NCBI GenBank assembly: GCA_900753405.1
Contig: CAADYZ010000013.1
Coordinates: 92,673-156,672, forward strand
Origin: Campylobacteraceae bacterium
GTDB lineage: Bacteria; Campylobacterota; Campylobacteria; Campylobacterales; Campylobacteraceae
DNA length: 64,000 bases
Reading direction: 5' to 3'
A program made the translations under genes and the position numbers. Positions within the stretch are counted from its first letter, which is position 1. Every line of letters begins with the position of its first letter. Of this stretch, positions 8,623 through 17,401 are shown piece by piece. The notes beneath the pieces are model-generated. The model was not told where the DNA came from, did not search any database, and saw only the letters and a program-made list of their open reading frames with translations.

Positions 8623-9375
8623 ATGAACTACTTTTTAGACACAAGCGTTGTCGTCCAAGCAGGACTTGGCAGACTTGCGGAGGTTTTTAGCAACTCCGCA
8701 TTTTTCATCACCGACACAGTTTGGCGCGAACTTGACGGGCTTAAAAACAAAGAGGACGCAGCAGGCAAGATGGCGCGCGAGTTTTTCAGGCAGATCGCCA
8801 GCAGCAAAAACCTCGCCGACTCGCCGCTTACGCCCGTTGTGCGAACAAGAGACAAAATTATTGACGGCAAGGTCGAAAAACGCTCAAAACTCGACAACAT
8901 CACAATGCGCTTGCTCGAAGGACGCGTTAGGCTCGGAGTCGTCACACCAAACATCACAACTTTTAAAAAAGACGCGACAGCAGACGAGAAAATCATCCGC
9001 ATCGCCAAGTCCTACAAAGCCCAAAACGCCTGCTTACTCACGCTTGACAACGGCTTTTTTGGCTTAGCTCAAAACCTCACCGCCCAAACCTACGACATCA
9101 ACGCCTTGCGCGAAAAACTCGGCTTAACACAAGCCAAAATGGCGGTCGTAGTCGAAGAAAACTGCATAGCCTGCGGTGGAAAATTCACACTCACAAGAGA
9201 GGATGTCGCGCGTATCACCGCCAAAGGCAAACCGCTTCCAAGACGCTGCCAAGAGTGCATCGCCCGCGCAAACGCCAAGCGAAAACCAAAAAAAAAGGCG
9301 GGTTGCGTGGTGGTTTTGCTGCTCTTTTTGGCGAGCGTTTTGCTTGCGTTTTTCGCCTTATTTTTCGCAAACTAA
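8623..9375 (+). CDS. PIN-domain protein with zinc ribbon and C-terminal membrane anchor
   Basis: The first 165 residues form a PIN nuclease domain with the expected acidic residues: D6 in YFLDTS, E36 in WRELDG, D121 in the ATADEK loop and D142 in LTLDNGF. Two CxxC pairs (C181/C184 and C209/C212) look like a zinc ribbon, and residues 228-248 form one membrane helix after a lysine-rich stretch, which would keep the PIN domain in the cytoplasm. The PIN part resembles that of PhoH2/YlaK-type proteins, but the PhoH ATPase domain is absent. It starts 4 nt after maf, and no antitoxin gene is adjacent, so this is not a typical VapBC toxin. Its RNA substrate is unknown. Confidence 0.8.
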   Translation: MNYFLDTSVVVQAGLGRLAEVFSNSAFFITDTVWRELDGLKNKEDAAGKMAREFFRQIASSKNLADSPLTPVVRTRDKIIDGKVEKRSKLDNITMRLLEGRVRLGVVTPNITTFKKDATADEKIIRIAKSYKAQNACLLTLDNGFFGLAQNLTAQTYDINALREKLGLTQAKMAVVVEENCIACGGKFTLTREDVARITAKGKPLPRRCQECIARANAKRKPKKKAGCVVVLLLFLASVLLAFFALFFAN

Positions 9376-9377
9376 AC

Positions 9378-9424
9378 TCAAATTCGGTTTTGACAAAATT
9401 CAAATTTGTTAAAACCAAATTTGA
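9378..9424. terminator. inverted pair of RAATTY elements, probable terminator
   Basis: A reverse copy (9378-9396) and a forward copy (9406-9424) flank a 9-nt spacer, giving a stem of about 19 bp just after the stop of the PIN gene. The long stable stem suggests a transcription terminator, although no strong T-run follows. Confidence 0.65.
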
Positions 9425-9509
9425 CTAGCGGCGTTGCCGCAACTACTGCTGGGTTATAAGGCGAGTTTTAGATTTTCTTGCTAAAATGCGAAAAAACACA
9501 AGGTGAAAA

Positions 9510-10703
9510 ATGCGAAGTAGCTCAGGCGTGATCTTAAATTTCAGCGCACTTTTTTTGGGAATTTGGCTCATTTTCATAGCCGATGGACTCCTCGTTAGCT
9601 CCACTGCTGTCGTGCTTAAAGCCCACTCGTGGCTCGCCACTGGACTCATCACCGCGTGTATGTTCGCAGGCGCGTTGTTTTGCGCGCTTTTTGCCCCAAA
9701 ATTCATCGCCCGCTTTGGCTTCGTGCGCAGTTATGCACTTTTTAGCGCACTTTTTGCCCTCTGCGTTTTAGGACACATTTTCAGCGACAGCCTCTTTGTT
9801 TGGGGCGTGCTTCGCGTTGGTGTCGGCTTTTGTTACTACTCGATCGTCCTTGTCGCCGAGTCGTGGCTCAACGCCCGCGCCATCAGCTCGTTTCGCTCGC
9901 GGATTTTGTCGTTTTACGAGATCGTGTTTTATGTCGGTTTTGGCGTTGGCACGGCGATTATGGGGCTGAATTTGGAGATTTTTTGGCTCTTTTTGATCAC
10001 CACGATCTGCATCATCCTAGGTCAAATCCCGCTCAACCTCACCTCGCTTCGCTCACCGCCGCTGCCAAAACAAGCCCCAAAAGCCCTCCCGCGCGTCTTT
10101 GACCTCGCCCCACTTGCGCTTTTTACGAGCATTTGCGCGGGGTTGTTGATGAACGGGTTTTTCACGATGGCGTCTGCGTATGCCATCAGCGCAGGCAAAA
10201 CCCCCGCACAAGCAAGCATCTTCATCATCTGCGGAATGCTCGGCGGCTGCTTAGCACACACGATTTGCGGCTCTCTTTCAGACAAACTTGGGCGCAAATT
10301 CGCCATTTTAGTCTTTGATCTACTCGCCATCGCCGCTTCGGTGATGCTGCTTTTTGAGGCGTTTTTCTACCTTAGCGCGGTGATTTTAGGTGCTGGAATT
10401 TGCGTGCTTTACTCGCTAGCCTTAGCCCGCGCGAATGATGTCGTCAAAGATAAAAGCGAGTGCGTCAATGTCAGTCGCACACTTCTTTTTTCCTACCTCA
10501 TCGGCTCGTCTCTCTCGCCCGTTTTCATCGGCGGCGGCTTAGCGCTTTTTGGCAGCGTTGGTTACGGCATTTTTTGTCTCTTGGTCTCGGTCGCGCTCTT
10601 TGTTTTTGCGCTCTTTCAACGCTCGGTTTTGCCAGCACAACGAGAGAAATTCGAGCACCAAAACGGCGTGAGCATCGTCTTTAAAAAGGAGGGAGAATGC
10701 TAG
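9510..10703 (+). CDS. MFS transporter, YcaD-like
   Basis: This 397-residue protein has about twelve hydrophobic segments, a basic loop between helices 2 and 3 (FIARFGFVR), and a second-half loop GSLSDKLGRKFA that is the classical MFS motif. AESWLNARA near residue 107 matches the YcaD-type subgroup. The substrate cannot be inferred. ATG 9510 follows AAGGTG. The 3' end overlaps acpS by 7 nt, so both are translated from one transcript. Confidence 0.88.
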   Translation: MRSSSGVILNFSALFLGIWLIFIADGLLVSSTAVVLKAHSWLATGLITACMFAGALFCALFAPKFIARFGFVRSYALFSALFALCVLGHIFSDSLFVWGVLRVGVGFCYYSIVLVAESWLNARAISSFRSRILSFYEIVFYVGFGVGTAIMGLNLEIFWLFLITTICIILGQIPLNLTSLRSPPLPKQAPKALPRVFDLAPLALFTSICAGLLMNGFFTMASAYAISAGKTPAQASIFIICGMLGGCLAHTICGSLSDKLGRKFAILVFDLLAIAASVMLLFEAFFYLSAVILGAGICVLYSLALARANDVVKDKSECVNVSRTLLFSYLIGSSLSPVFIGGGLALFGSVGYGIFCLLVSVALFVFALFQRSVLPAQREKFEHQNGVSIVFKKEGEC

Positions 10704-11053
10704 GTGTGGATTTGGTTAAAATTTCGCGCATTCAAGCGGCGGTTTTGCGGCGAGGTGAGGCGTTTTTGCGCCGTTTTTTGACCCAAAGCGAACGCGAGCA
10801 ATTCACCACTCCGCAAAGCATCGCAGGAATTTGGGCAGCAAAAGAGGCGCTCTCAAAGGCGCTAGGCTGTGGCATCAGCGGCGAATTTGGATTTTTAGAC
10901 GCCTGCGTTTTCAAAGACGCCCGCGGAAAACCACGCGTGAAATTCTCGCCCGAATTTGAGGCGAAATTTGGCAAACTCACCGCACAAATCAGCATCTCCC
11001 ACGACTCAGAATACGCCATTGCCGTTGCGACAACTTCGCGAGAAATCCTCTAA
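10697..11053 (+). CDS. acpS: holo-[acyl-carrier-protein] synthase
   Basis: AcpS transfers 4'-phosphopantetheine from CoA to apo-ACP, activating it for fatty acid synthesis. The 118-residue product has the Mg-binding D5 in MLGVDLVKI and E50 with K54 in WAAKEALSKAL, plus the C-terminal ISISHDSEYAIA block. Length is typical. The start lies within the end of the MFS gene after AGGGAG. A RAATTY copy is absent from this short conserved gene. Confidence 0.95.
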   Translation: MLGVDLVKISRIQAAVLRRGEAFLRRFLTQSEREQFTTPQSIAGIWAAKEALSKALGCGISGEFGFLDACVFKDARGKPRVKFSPEFEAKFGKLTAQISISHDSEYAIAVATTSREIL

Positions 11054-11061
11054 GGCAGAAG

Positions 11062-11832
11062 ATGATCAGCCAAGCAAGAAGCCCGTTGAGCCGCTCGCTT
11101 TTACGCGAGGCAAAGGACTGCTTGCTTGTGCTTGAAAGTTATGACGACGAGCGGTATTTTTACAAACTCATAGACAAAATGATCGCCAAAAGAGACGACC
11201 CTTACGCGCTAAAAACTGGTGCAAAAGCGGTCAAAACCGAGCTTTTGGACTACTTTGAGGGCTTTGGTGAAGTCCGCACCGCAAACATTTGGGCGCGAAA
11301 CATCCCAGCAAGCTTAAAAGAGATCAAAGCCTTGCAAAAAGCCTTGCAAAAACCGCTGAAAAAGGCGTTTTGCAGGGGCGTTGTCGAAGTGCATTTTAGC
11401 GACCGCGAGATCAACTCCCCGCACCTGCAATATGTCGGCACAAACGCGCAAATCGCACAAGAGATCATCGCCAAAGAAGTTGTCACGCGCGGATTTGAGC
11501 TAAACTACCAAAACGCCGTTGGCAAGGGTAAATTCGCCCCCTACTTCACGCAAAACAGACTCGCTCGCACAAACCTCATAGACGAAGTCGTAAGCTACCA
11601 AGAGCGCGCCAAACTCAGTCGCCAAGAGGCGGTTGAAGCAGTTGTTGAAGAGGCGTTTGGCGAGGAATTTTTAGACCAAAGCAAGGCAAAAACAGAGGAG
11701 ATCATCTCCTTTGCAAAAGAAGCCTCACGCAAGGCAAAGACGCGGTTAAAGGAGCTTGACGCGTCACACAAAAGCGTTGATGAGCTCAAAAAAAGCATAG
11801 AAAAACTTAAAGAAAAACTTGGCTTGAAGTAA
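11062..11832 (+). CDS. unknown protein with C-terminal coiled coil
   Basis: I do not recognise this 256-residue soluble protein. The middle (about residues 85-165) contains VEVHFSDREINSPHLQYVG, with two spaced histidines that could bind metal, and then NRLARTNLIDEVVSYQERA. The last 70 residues are a highly charged helix (ASRKAKTRLKEL...ELKKSIEKLKEKLG), probably a coiled coil. It starts 8 nt after acpS, so it is likely the last gene of that operon. Base and codon use match the neighbours, so I see no sign of recent transfer. A role in DNA or plasmid metabolism is possible from the histidine motif, but this is a weak guess. Confidence 0.7.
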   Translation: MISQARSPLSRSLLREAKDCLLVLESYDDERYFYKLIDKMIAKRDDPYALKTGAKAVKTELLDYFEGFGEVRTANIWARNIPASLKEIKALQKALQKPLKKAFCRGVVEVHFSDREINSPHLQYVGTNAQIAQEIIAKEVVTRGFELNYQNAVGKGKFAPYFTQNRLARTNLIDEVVSYQERAKLSRQEAVEAVVEEAFGEEFLDQSKAKTEEIISFAKEASRKAKTRLKELDASHKSVDELKKSIEKLKEKLGLK

Positions 11833-11834
11833 AA

Positions 11835-11853
11835 TTGTCAAAACCAAATTTGA
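11835..11853 (+). repeat. RAATTY element after the unknown gene
   Basis: TTGTCAAAACCAAATTTGA is a full forward match to the consensus, starting 3 nt after the stop codon. Confidence 0.8.
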
Positions 11854-11982
11854 TTTGAGCATTTTTCATTTGCAGTTTTATCGCGGTTTTTGCGTCAAAT
11901 TTTCAGCAATTAGTTGCTTTTAATTTAAAATTTATTTACAAAAAGCTAGAATTCGGGGCTAAAATTTCCCAAAGGAGAGAAA

Positions 11983-12846
11983 ATGTCAGAAGAAAAACAG
12001 CAACCAACCACCAAAATCCTCCCCTCACCAAAAGAGTCAAGCAGCGAGAAAAAAGACAAAGAATATGTCACAATCCGCCGCAAAAAAAGCACGATTGAGT
12101 ACGAAAACGAGCTTGTAAAACTGCAAATCGAGCTTTTAAAATTCCAAAATTTCGTCAAAGAAAAGGGACTAAAAGTTCTCATCATCGCCGAAGGACGAGA
12201 CGCAGCGGGCAAAGGCGGCTCGATCAAACGCCTCATCGAGCACCTCAACCCACGCGGTTGCCGCGTTGTCGCGCTTGAAAAACCAAACGAAACCGAACGC
12301 TCGCAGTGGTATTTTCAACGCTACATCGCACACCTGCCAAGTGCTGGCGAGATCGTCATCTTCGACCGCAGCTGGTACAACCGCGCGGGCGTTGAGCCTG
12401 TGATGGGATTTTGCACGCAAGAGCAGCACAAATCATTTTTGCGCGAGTGCCCTGACTTTGAAAAAATGCTTGTTGATAGCGGGATCATCTTCTTCAAATT
12501 CTACTACTCAGTCAGCAAAGAGGAGCAAAAACGCCGCTTTGACGAGCGAAAAACCAACCCACTAAAACAATACAAACTAAGCCCAGTGGATCAAAAAAGT
12601 CAAGAGCTTTGGGATAAATACACAACGGCGAAATACTCGATGCTTTTGGCGACTCACACGCCGCACGCGCCGTGGGTGATCATCGACTCGAACAACAAGA
12701 AAAACGCCCGCCTAAACACCTTTAAATACATCCTCAACAATGTTGAATACCCAAACAAGATCAAACGCAGCGAGATCAGTTTAGAGGGTAAAAAGGTGCG
12801 AGACGGCGGCGAAGAAATTCGCAAAATGGAGGCGAAATTCCGCTAA
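11983..12846 (+). CDS. ppk2: polyphosphate kinase 2
   Basis: PPK2 uses polyphosphate to phosphorylate nucleoside diphosphates (or the reverse), linking the polyphosphate store to GTP/ATP pools. The product has Walker A GRDAAGKGG at residues 71-79, Walker B-like FDRSWYNR at 127-134 and the lid motif RFDERKTNPLKQYKLSPVD. With 287 residues and one kinase domain it is a short PPK2 of the type that acts on diphosphates; the polar N-terminal 30 residues are variable. ATG 11983 follows AAAGGAGAG. The gene stands alone with its own terminator. Confidence 0.94.
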   Translation: MSEEKQQPTTKILPSPKESSSEKKDKEYVTIRRKKSTIEYENELVKLQIELLKFQNFVKEKGLKVLIIAEGRDAAGKGGSIKRLIEHLNPRGCRVVALEKPNETERSQWYFQRYIAHLPSAGEIVIFDRSWYNRAGVEPVMGFCTQEQHKSFLRECPDFEKMLVDSGIIFFKFYYSVSKEEQKRRFDERKTNPLKQYKLSPVDQKSQELWDKYTTAKYSMLLATHTPHAPWVIIDSNNKKNARLNTFKYILNNVEYPNKIKRSEISLEGKKVRDGGEEIRKMEAKFR

Positions 12847-12870
12847 AATTCCGCAAATTAGCGGCGGTTT

Positions 12871-12908
12871 AAAATTGTTAAAATCAAATTTGGTTTTAAC
12901 AATTTTTT
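12871..12908 (+). terminator. fused RAATTY palindrome followed by a T-run, ppk2 terminator
   Basis: Two elements share one core, giving a near-perfect 28-bp palindrome at 12875-12902 that runs into TTTTTT. Stem plus T-run is a textbook intrinsic terminator for ppk2, built from the dispersed element. Confidence 0.8.
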
Positions 12909-12926
12909 GAATTTAAGAGAGGTTTG

Positions 12927-13871
12927 ATGTTGAAACGAGCTTTTTTGCCGCGCGTTTTTGGCGGTTTTGCGTTTAAAGGCGTGGCGTTTTTGGCGGTTGT
13001 TTGCCTTTTTTATGGCGTGGCATTGCGGGCGGATGTAATGTTGTTGAGTAAATTTGACCCAAAAAAGTTTGAAAACGGCTCGCTAGAAGCATACTTGGTG
13101 AGTGAAAAACTTGACGGCGTGCGGGCGTTTTGGGACGGCAAAGAGTTGAAATCACGCACAAACAAGAGCTTTTTTGCGCCAAAATGCTTTACGAAAAACT
13201 TCCCGCCGTTTGCGCTTGACGGCGAACTTTTCATCGCCCGCGGCAAATTTGAAGAGACGCTTAGCGTGGTTAGTTCGCAAAACTCATCCTGCGAGGCGTG
13301 GAAAAAAGTCGGCTACTTCGTCTTTGACACCCCAAACGCAAAAGGCGGACTTTTAGCGCGTTTGAGCGTGGCACAAAAATGGCTTGACGCCGCACCAAAC
13401 GGACAAAAACCGCCAATCGTCATCATCGAACAAATTCGCCTCTCAACGCTTGCGCAGCTACAAGAGGAGTTGCAAAAGGTAACAAAACTTGGCGGCGAAG
13501 GGCTGGTTGTGAGAAAAGAAGACGCGCCTTACGAGGCGTTTCGCACTAAAAATGCGATGAAACTAAAATCCTATGAAGACGCCGAGTGCAAAGTTGTCGC
13601 CCACCACGAAGGCAAGGGAAAATTCAAGGGCGTTTTAGGGGCGGTTGAGTGCGAAGAGATCGGTGTTTCTAGCGCGCAAATTGCCGCCACAACTGGGCGT
13701 GACGCTTTGGTAAAAAGAGCAAAACGCTTTAAAATCGGCAGCGGTTTTAGTGATTACGACAGGGCAAACCCGCCGCCAATTGGCTCACTCATCACCTACA
13801 AATTTCACGGCTACACCAAAAACGGTGTGCCAAAATTTCCGTCATTCTTGCGACTCTACCGCGCAATGTGA
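12927..13871 (+). CDS. secreted ATP-dependent DNA ligase
   Basis: The 314-residue protein is a small ATP-dependent DNA ligase that seals nicks through an AMP-lysine intermediate. Motif I is SEKLDGVRA with K61 as the adenylated lysine; other nucleotidyltransferase motifs are DGELF (98-102), YFVFD (130-134), GGEGLVVR (189-196) and MKLK (211-214), followed by an OB-fold. The N-terminus (basic residues, a hydrophobic stretch at about 16-34, then ALRA) reads as a cleavable signal peptide, so it should act in the periplasm. The ATG at 12927 follows AGAGG; a TTG lies 3 nt upstream. Similar ligases occur in other competent proteobacteria. Confidence 0.88.
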   Translation: MLKRAFLPRVFGGFAFKGVAFLAVVCLFYGVALRADVMLLSKFDPKKFENGSLEAYLVSEKLDGVRAFWDGKELKSRTNKSFFAPKCFTKNFPPFALDGELFIARGKFEETLSVVSSQNSSCEAWKKVGYFVFDTPNAKGGLLARLSVAQKWLDAAPNGQKPPIVIIEQIRLSTLAQLQEELQKVTKLGGEGLVVRKEDAPYEAFRTKNAMKLKSYEDAECKVVAHHEGKGKFKGVLGAVECEEIGVSSAQIAATTGRDALVKRAKRFKIGSGFSDYDRANPPPIGSLITYKFHGYTKNGVPKFPSFLRLYRAM

Positions 13872-13903
13872 CGCTCAAAATTGTCAAAATCAAATTTGAG
13901 CGT
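13871..13903 (+). terminator. hairpin enclosing a RAATTY element after the ligase gene
   Basis: ACGCTCAAA (13871-13879) pairs with TTTGAGCGT (13895-13903) around a forward element at 13881-13899. The stem begins on the last base of the ligase stop codon. Confidence 0.65.
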
Positions 13904-13975
13904 TAGTCTCGCTGTTTAATGAAATTTTTAACGCCATTTTTGTAAAATCGCCAAAATTTCAAAAAGCGAGTGAAA

Positions 13976-15037
13976 ATGCGAGTAAAAACAAGGCAAATCA
14001 GTGTCGGCAAGGTGAAAATAGGCGGTGGCGCGAAGATCTCCGTGCAGTCGATGACTTTTAGCAAAACGCGTGATGTCAAGGCGACTTTGGAGCAGATCAA
14101 CAGGCTCTATTACGCGGGCGCGGACATCGTGCGGTGCGCGGTTTTTAACAGCGCGGACGCCGTAGCGCTCGAAGAGGTCAAAAAAGAGAGTCCGCTGCCT
14201 ATTGTCGCGGACATTCACTTTAACTACCAGTTTGCGCTGAGGGTTGCGAAATTTGTTGATGCGGTGCGGATCAACCCCGGTAACATCGGCGGCGAGGAAC
14301 GCGTCAAGGCAGTCGCAAACGCGTGCGGCGAGCGCGGACTGCCGATCCGCATCGGCGTGAATTCTGGCTCGCTTGAAGAGCAGTTTTCTTCGCTCGGCAC
14401 GGGCGCGGAGGCTATGGTTGCAAGCGCGCTTTACAACGCGGAGTTGCTAGAAAAATACGGCTTCAAAGACATTGCCATCAGCCTCAAAGCAAGCGATGTC
14501 GCGCGGACGATGGCGGCTTACAGGAAGTTACGCCCGCTGGTGGATTACCCGTTTCACTTGGGCGTGACGGAGGCTGGGACGAGCTTTCACGCGACAATCA
14601 AAAGTGCCATCGCGCTTGGCGGCTTGCTCCTTGAAGGCATAGGTGACACGATGCGCGTCAGCATCACAGGCGAGCTTGAAGAGGAAGTGAAGGTCGCGCG
14701 GGCGATCTTGCAAGACAGCGGCGTGCAAAAAAGCGGCTTAAACATCATCTCCTGCCCAACTTGCGGCAGACTACAAAGCGACCTCGTCAAAGCCATCAAA
14801 ATCATCGAAGACAAAACCCGCCACATCACCGCCCCGCTGAATGTCAGTGTGATGGGCTGTGCGGTGAATGCGATCGGCGAGGCGAAAGGGTGCGATGTCG
14901 GCATCGCCTTTGGCAGCGGCAGCGGGCTGGTGTTTCGGCGCGGCGAAGTTGTCGCAAGCCTCAAAGAGGACAAGCTTGTAGAGCGGTTTTTGCTCGAACT
15001 GCAAGAGGAAGCGGCGATTTGGGAGGCGAGTCAGTGA
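13976..15037 (+). CDS. ispG: 4-hydroxy-3-methylbut-2-en-1-yl diphosphate synthase (flavodoxin)
   Basis: IspG (GcpE) reduces methylerythritol cyclodiphosphate to HMBPP, the penultimate step of the MEP isoprenoid pathway. The 353-residue TIM-barrel protein begins [12 protein letters not shown] and carries the [4Fe-4S] ligands C260, C263 (SCPTCGR) and C295 (MGCAVN) with the fourth ligand E302. VADIHFNY and RINPGNIG are also conserved. I use ATG 13976; a GTG at 13970 is possible, and neither has a strong ribosome site. The gene is monocistronic and contains no RAATTY element. Confidence 0.96.
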   Translation: MRVKTRQISVGKVKIGGGAKISVQSMTFSKTRDVKATLEQINRLYYAGADIVRCAVFNSADAVALEEVKKESPLPIVADIHFNYQFALRVAKFVDAVRINPGNIGGEERVKAVANACGERGLPIRIGVNSGSLEEQFSSLGTGAEAMVASALYNAELLEKYGFKDIAISLKASDVARTMAAYRKLRPLVDYPFHLGVTEAGTSFHATIKSAIALGGLLLEGIGDTMRVSITGELEEEVKVARAILQDSGVQKSGLNIISCPTCGRLQSDLVKAIKIIEDKTRHITAPLNVSVMGCAVNAIGEAKGCDVGIAFGSGSGLVFRRGEVVASLKEDKLVERFLLELQEEAAIWEASQ

Positions 15038-15094
15038 GTTTGCGCCGTCTTTGGCTGTTTTACCGCTTGCCGTTTTGTCAGCCGTTTTATCAGA

Positions 15095-15358
15095 TCAAAT
15101 TCGGTTTTAACATTTTCGTTTGCGGCTTGTTGGGGTTAAAAAATTTTGCGGCGGCGGATTTGTAAAAACCGAATTTAAAGTCGTCAGCTTGGCAAAATTT
15201 CGTTTCAAATTCAGTTTTTACACTTCACCTGCCATTTTTGTCAGTCGTTTTGTCAAAATTAAATTCGGTTTTGACATTTTCGTTTGCGGTTAAAACGGCG
15301 GACGGTCAAATTTGATTGTAACAATTTTAAGTTTGCCATTTGTCAAAATCAAATTTTG
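15095..15358. repeat. cluster of six RAATTY elements in a 371-bp gap
   Basis: The gap 15038-15408 lies between convergent genes and holds no credible gene. Elements sit at 15095-15112 (reverse), 15160-15177 (forward), 15205-15222 (reverse), 15250-15276 (fused palindrome), 15306-15325 (reverse, degenerate) and 15340-15358 (forward). The words between them (CATTTTCGTTTGCGG, CGTTTTGTCAG) also recur, so the cluster may have grown by local duplication. Paired elements can terminate both ispG and the facing MFS gene. Confidence 0.75.
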
Positions 15359-15408
15359 TTTCAGCCGTCTCCCAAGTCGTTTTTACGGCGACAAAAAACC
15401 CAACTCGC

Positions 15409-16767
15409 CTACCGCCGCATCCCAAAAAGCAAAAACGCCGCCACGCCAAACACCGCACACAACGCCATCAACAACCCCTGCCACCCCTCGCTCGCGTACA
15501 AAAATGCCGGAGCGTAACAGCCCACCGCCGCGCCCGCGTAGTAAAAGCCGATGTAAAGTCCGCTGGCGATCGGGCGGTGATCGGGGTTTTGACGCGAAGC
15601 GAGCGAGCTAGCAGTCGTGTGGAACGAGAAAAAGCCAAAACACAGCAAAAACATCGCCGCAAAAATCACTCCGTAAGAGGCAACGCTCATCGCCCAAAGT
15701 GCTAGCATACAACTCAAAATCCCAACGCCCATTAACTGTTTTTCGCCGCCAAAAAAGGTAATCAACCGCGTGATATTCAGCCCGATGACCATCCCAACAA
15801 CCCAGCCGACATACGCCAAAAACACGCGCACGCCGTCAAAGCCGCCACTGAGTTTTGAGACCTCAAACGGCAGGAGGTTAAGGATGGCTTGGTAAGCCCC
15901 AAAACACAAAAACGCCAGCGTGCAAAGACGGAGGTTTTCGCTTTTTGCTAGCAGTGCAAAGAACTCGCTAAGGCGCGGTTTGTGGTGGCTGATGCGGATT
16001 TTGGGTGTGACGAAAATGAGCGCGACTCCGCAGAGAAAAAGCGCGCCGCCAAGCAAGCAGAAGAAGAGTCGCCAACCGAGATAGTCACTCAAAACCGAAC
16101 TGCAAAAGCGCGCAAAAAGTCCGCCGAAAATGGTCACGCAGATGTAAAATCCGAGGTTTTTTGCCAGCTCTTTTGAGGGCGAGAGGCGCGAGATGAGGCT
16201 CATCACGCTGATCAAAACTGCGGGGATGAAAAGCCCGCTTAGCAGCCGCAAAAGCAGCAGCTCGTGGAAACTTGCAGCAAAAGTCGTCAAAAACTGCAAC
16301 AAAGAGAGTGCGAAAAACGCCGTCACAAGCAGGGTTTGGACGCTGAAATTCTCCAAAACAAAACCATAAACCAACGCAGAAAGCGCAAGCGGCAGAAACA
16401 TCATAGTCATCAAAAGCGAAGTTTGCGCGATCGTGATGTGAAAATCTTCTTGCAAAATCGGCGCGATCGCCTGAGTCGCGTAAAGCACACAAAACGCCAA
16501 AACCACCGCAAGGTCTAAGACAAACGCCCGCGTCCGCCACGAGTGGTGTTTGGTTTTTAGCGGGTGTTGAAAGAGTTGTAAAAGGCTAGAAAACGCGGAG
16601 TTTTTGCCGTGAGGCGGCTCCTTTTGCAAATTTGTCAAAACCAAATTTGATTTTGACAAATTTGCGTTTGCGCACGGTGGCTTGCCGCGTTTGAAGCCCA
16701 AAAACTGCGTGTGAAATTTCGCCATTTTAGTCGCCAAAAATGGTTGCGGCGTAGAAAAATTTGACAT
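15409..16767 (-). CDS. MFS transporter, YnfM-like
   Basis: A 452-residue major facilitator with about twelve membrane segments starting near residue 80 (VLDLAVVLAFCVLYATQAIAP) and a central loop after helix 6. The overall pattern resembles YnfM/arabinose-efflux permeases; the substrate is unknown. The first 75 residues are a hydrophilic extension not usual in the family, and a fused RAATTY palindrome (16626-16665) within it codes for NLSKSNLVLTNL. The ATG at 16767 is preceded by GGAG; a TTG 21 nt upstream is less likely. Confidence 0.85.
   Translation of the reverse strand: MSNFSTPQPFLATKMAKFHTQFLGFKRGKPPCANANLSKSNLVLTNLQKEPPHGKNSAFSSLLQLFQHPLKTKHHSWRTRAFVLDLAVVLAFCVLYATQAIAPILQEDFHITIAQTSLLMTMMFLPLALSALVYGFVLENFSVQTLLVTAFFALSLLQFLTTFAASFHELLLLRLLSGLFIPAVLISVMSLISRLSPSKELAKNLGFYICVTIFGGLFARFCSSVLSDYLGWRLFFCLLGGALFLCGVALIFVTPKIRISHHKPRLSEFFALLAKSENLRLCTLAFLCFGAYQAILNLLPFEVSKLSGGFDGVRVFLAYVGWVVGMVIGLNITRLITFFGGEKQLMGVGILSCMLALWAMSVASYGVIFAAMFLLCFGFFSFHTTASSLASRQNPDHRPIASGLYIGFYYAGAAVGCYAPAFLYASEGWQGLLMALCAVFGVAAFLLFGMRR
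16626..16665. repeat. fused RAATTY palindrome inside an MFS gene
   Basis: Two elements share a core, giving an almost perfect palindrome of about 40 bp. It is read in frame as LSKSNLVLT in the non-conserved N-terminal extension. Confidence 0.8.
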
Positions 16768-16814
16768 CTTACACTCCAAAGCCTCCAACTCAGAGCGAGT
16801 TAGAGGTGATTAAA

Positions 16815-16830
16815 GTTGATTTTAATCAAC
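16815..16830. promoter_or_regulatory. possible operator palindrome upstream of the MFS gene
   Basis: GTTGATT, TT, AATCAAC forms a 7-bp dyad 48 nt upstream of the MFS start. It could be a repressor site, or it could be chance in AT-rich DNA. Confidence 0.3.
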
Positions 16831-16960
16831 CTTGCTAAAACGACAGCCGCATTTTTAATGAAACTTGCAAAGTAAAGCTGTTTTAAAGAAATTAGCTAAA
16901 AACATTTTAGCAAATTTAATTTAAGTTTAGTTTAAAACAAATTTGGCGACTAAATTTAAA

Positions 16961-17401
16961 TTAAAGTTCGACTTCCCAGCAAAAGTGTATCCACTCGTCC
17001 GTTTTTCTCACGCAAAAATCTGGCTTGATGAGCGACTTGTCTTTGTAAAAAATCGTCACTAATTTAAACTCAACCTGCGGGAAAAGCTCGCGTAATTTTG
17101 CCATCACCGCGACCATACTCTCGCCGCTATCAACCATATCATCCACCACGATCACCCGTTTGTAACCGCCAAGCTCTGGGATGTTGAAAATCTCGACCTC
17201 ATCGAGCTTTACATCGCCTTCGTAGTGGATCGAGTTGAGGCTAAAACAAAGTCTTGTGTCGAGGTATTCAGCGAAAAGTTGAGCCAACGCAAGCCCGCCG
17301 CGACTCACGCCCAAAATCACCTCTGGGGCAAACTCATCTCGAATTTGCCTTGCCAAAATTTTCGCGTCCGCAACACACTCTTCGTAAGAGTAAAATCTCA
17401 T
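16961..17401 (-). CDS. purine phosphoribosyltransferase (Gpt-like)
   Basis: This 146-residue type I phosphoribosyltransferase has the PRPP-binding motif VIVVDDMVDSGES near residue 83, preceded by the GVSRGGLALAQ loop. Such enzymes transfer ribose phosphate from PRPP to guanine, xanthine or hypoxanthine in purine salvage. The short C-terminus WIHFCWEVEL resembles xanthine-guanine forms, but base specificity cannot be read securely. ATG 17401 follows AAAGG; another ATG lies 6 nt upstream. The gene is divergent from amtB. Confidence 0.85.
   Translation of the reverse strand: MRFYSYEECVADAKILARQIRDEFAPEVILGVSRGGLALAQLFAEYLDTRLCFSLNSIHYEGDVKLDEVEIFNIPELGGYKRVIVVDDMVDSGESMVAVMAKLRELFPQVEFKLVTIFYKDKSLIKPDFCVRKTDEWIHFCWEVEL

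Noticed and set aside
15284..15705. Plus-strand frames opposite the MFS gene near 15.4 kb
   Set aside because: They are antisense shadows of the transporter, rich in Arg, Lys, Pro and Ala, with no ribosome sites.
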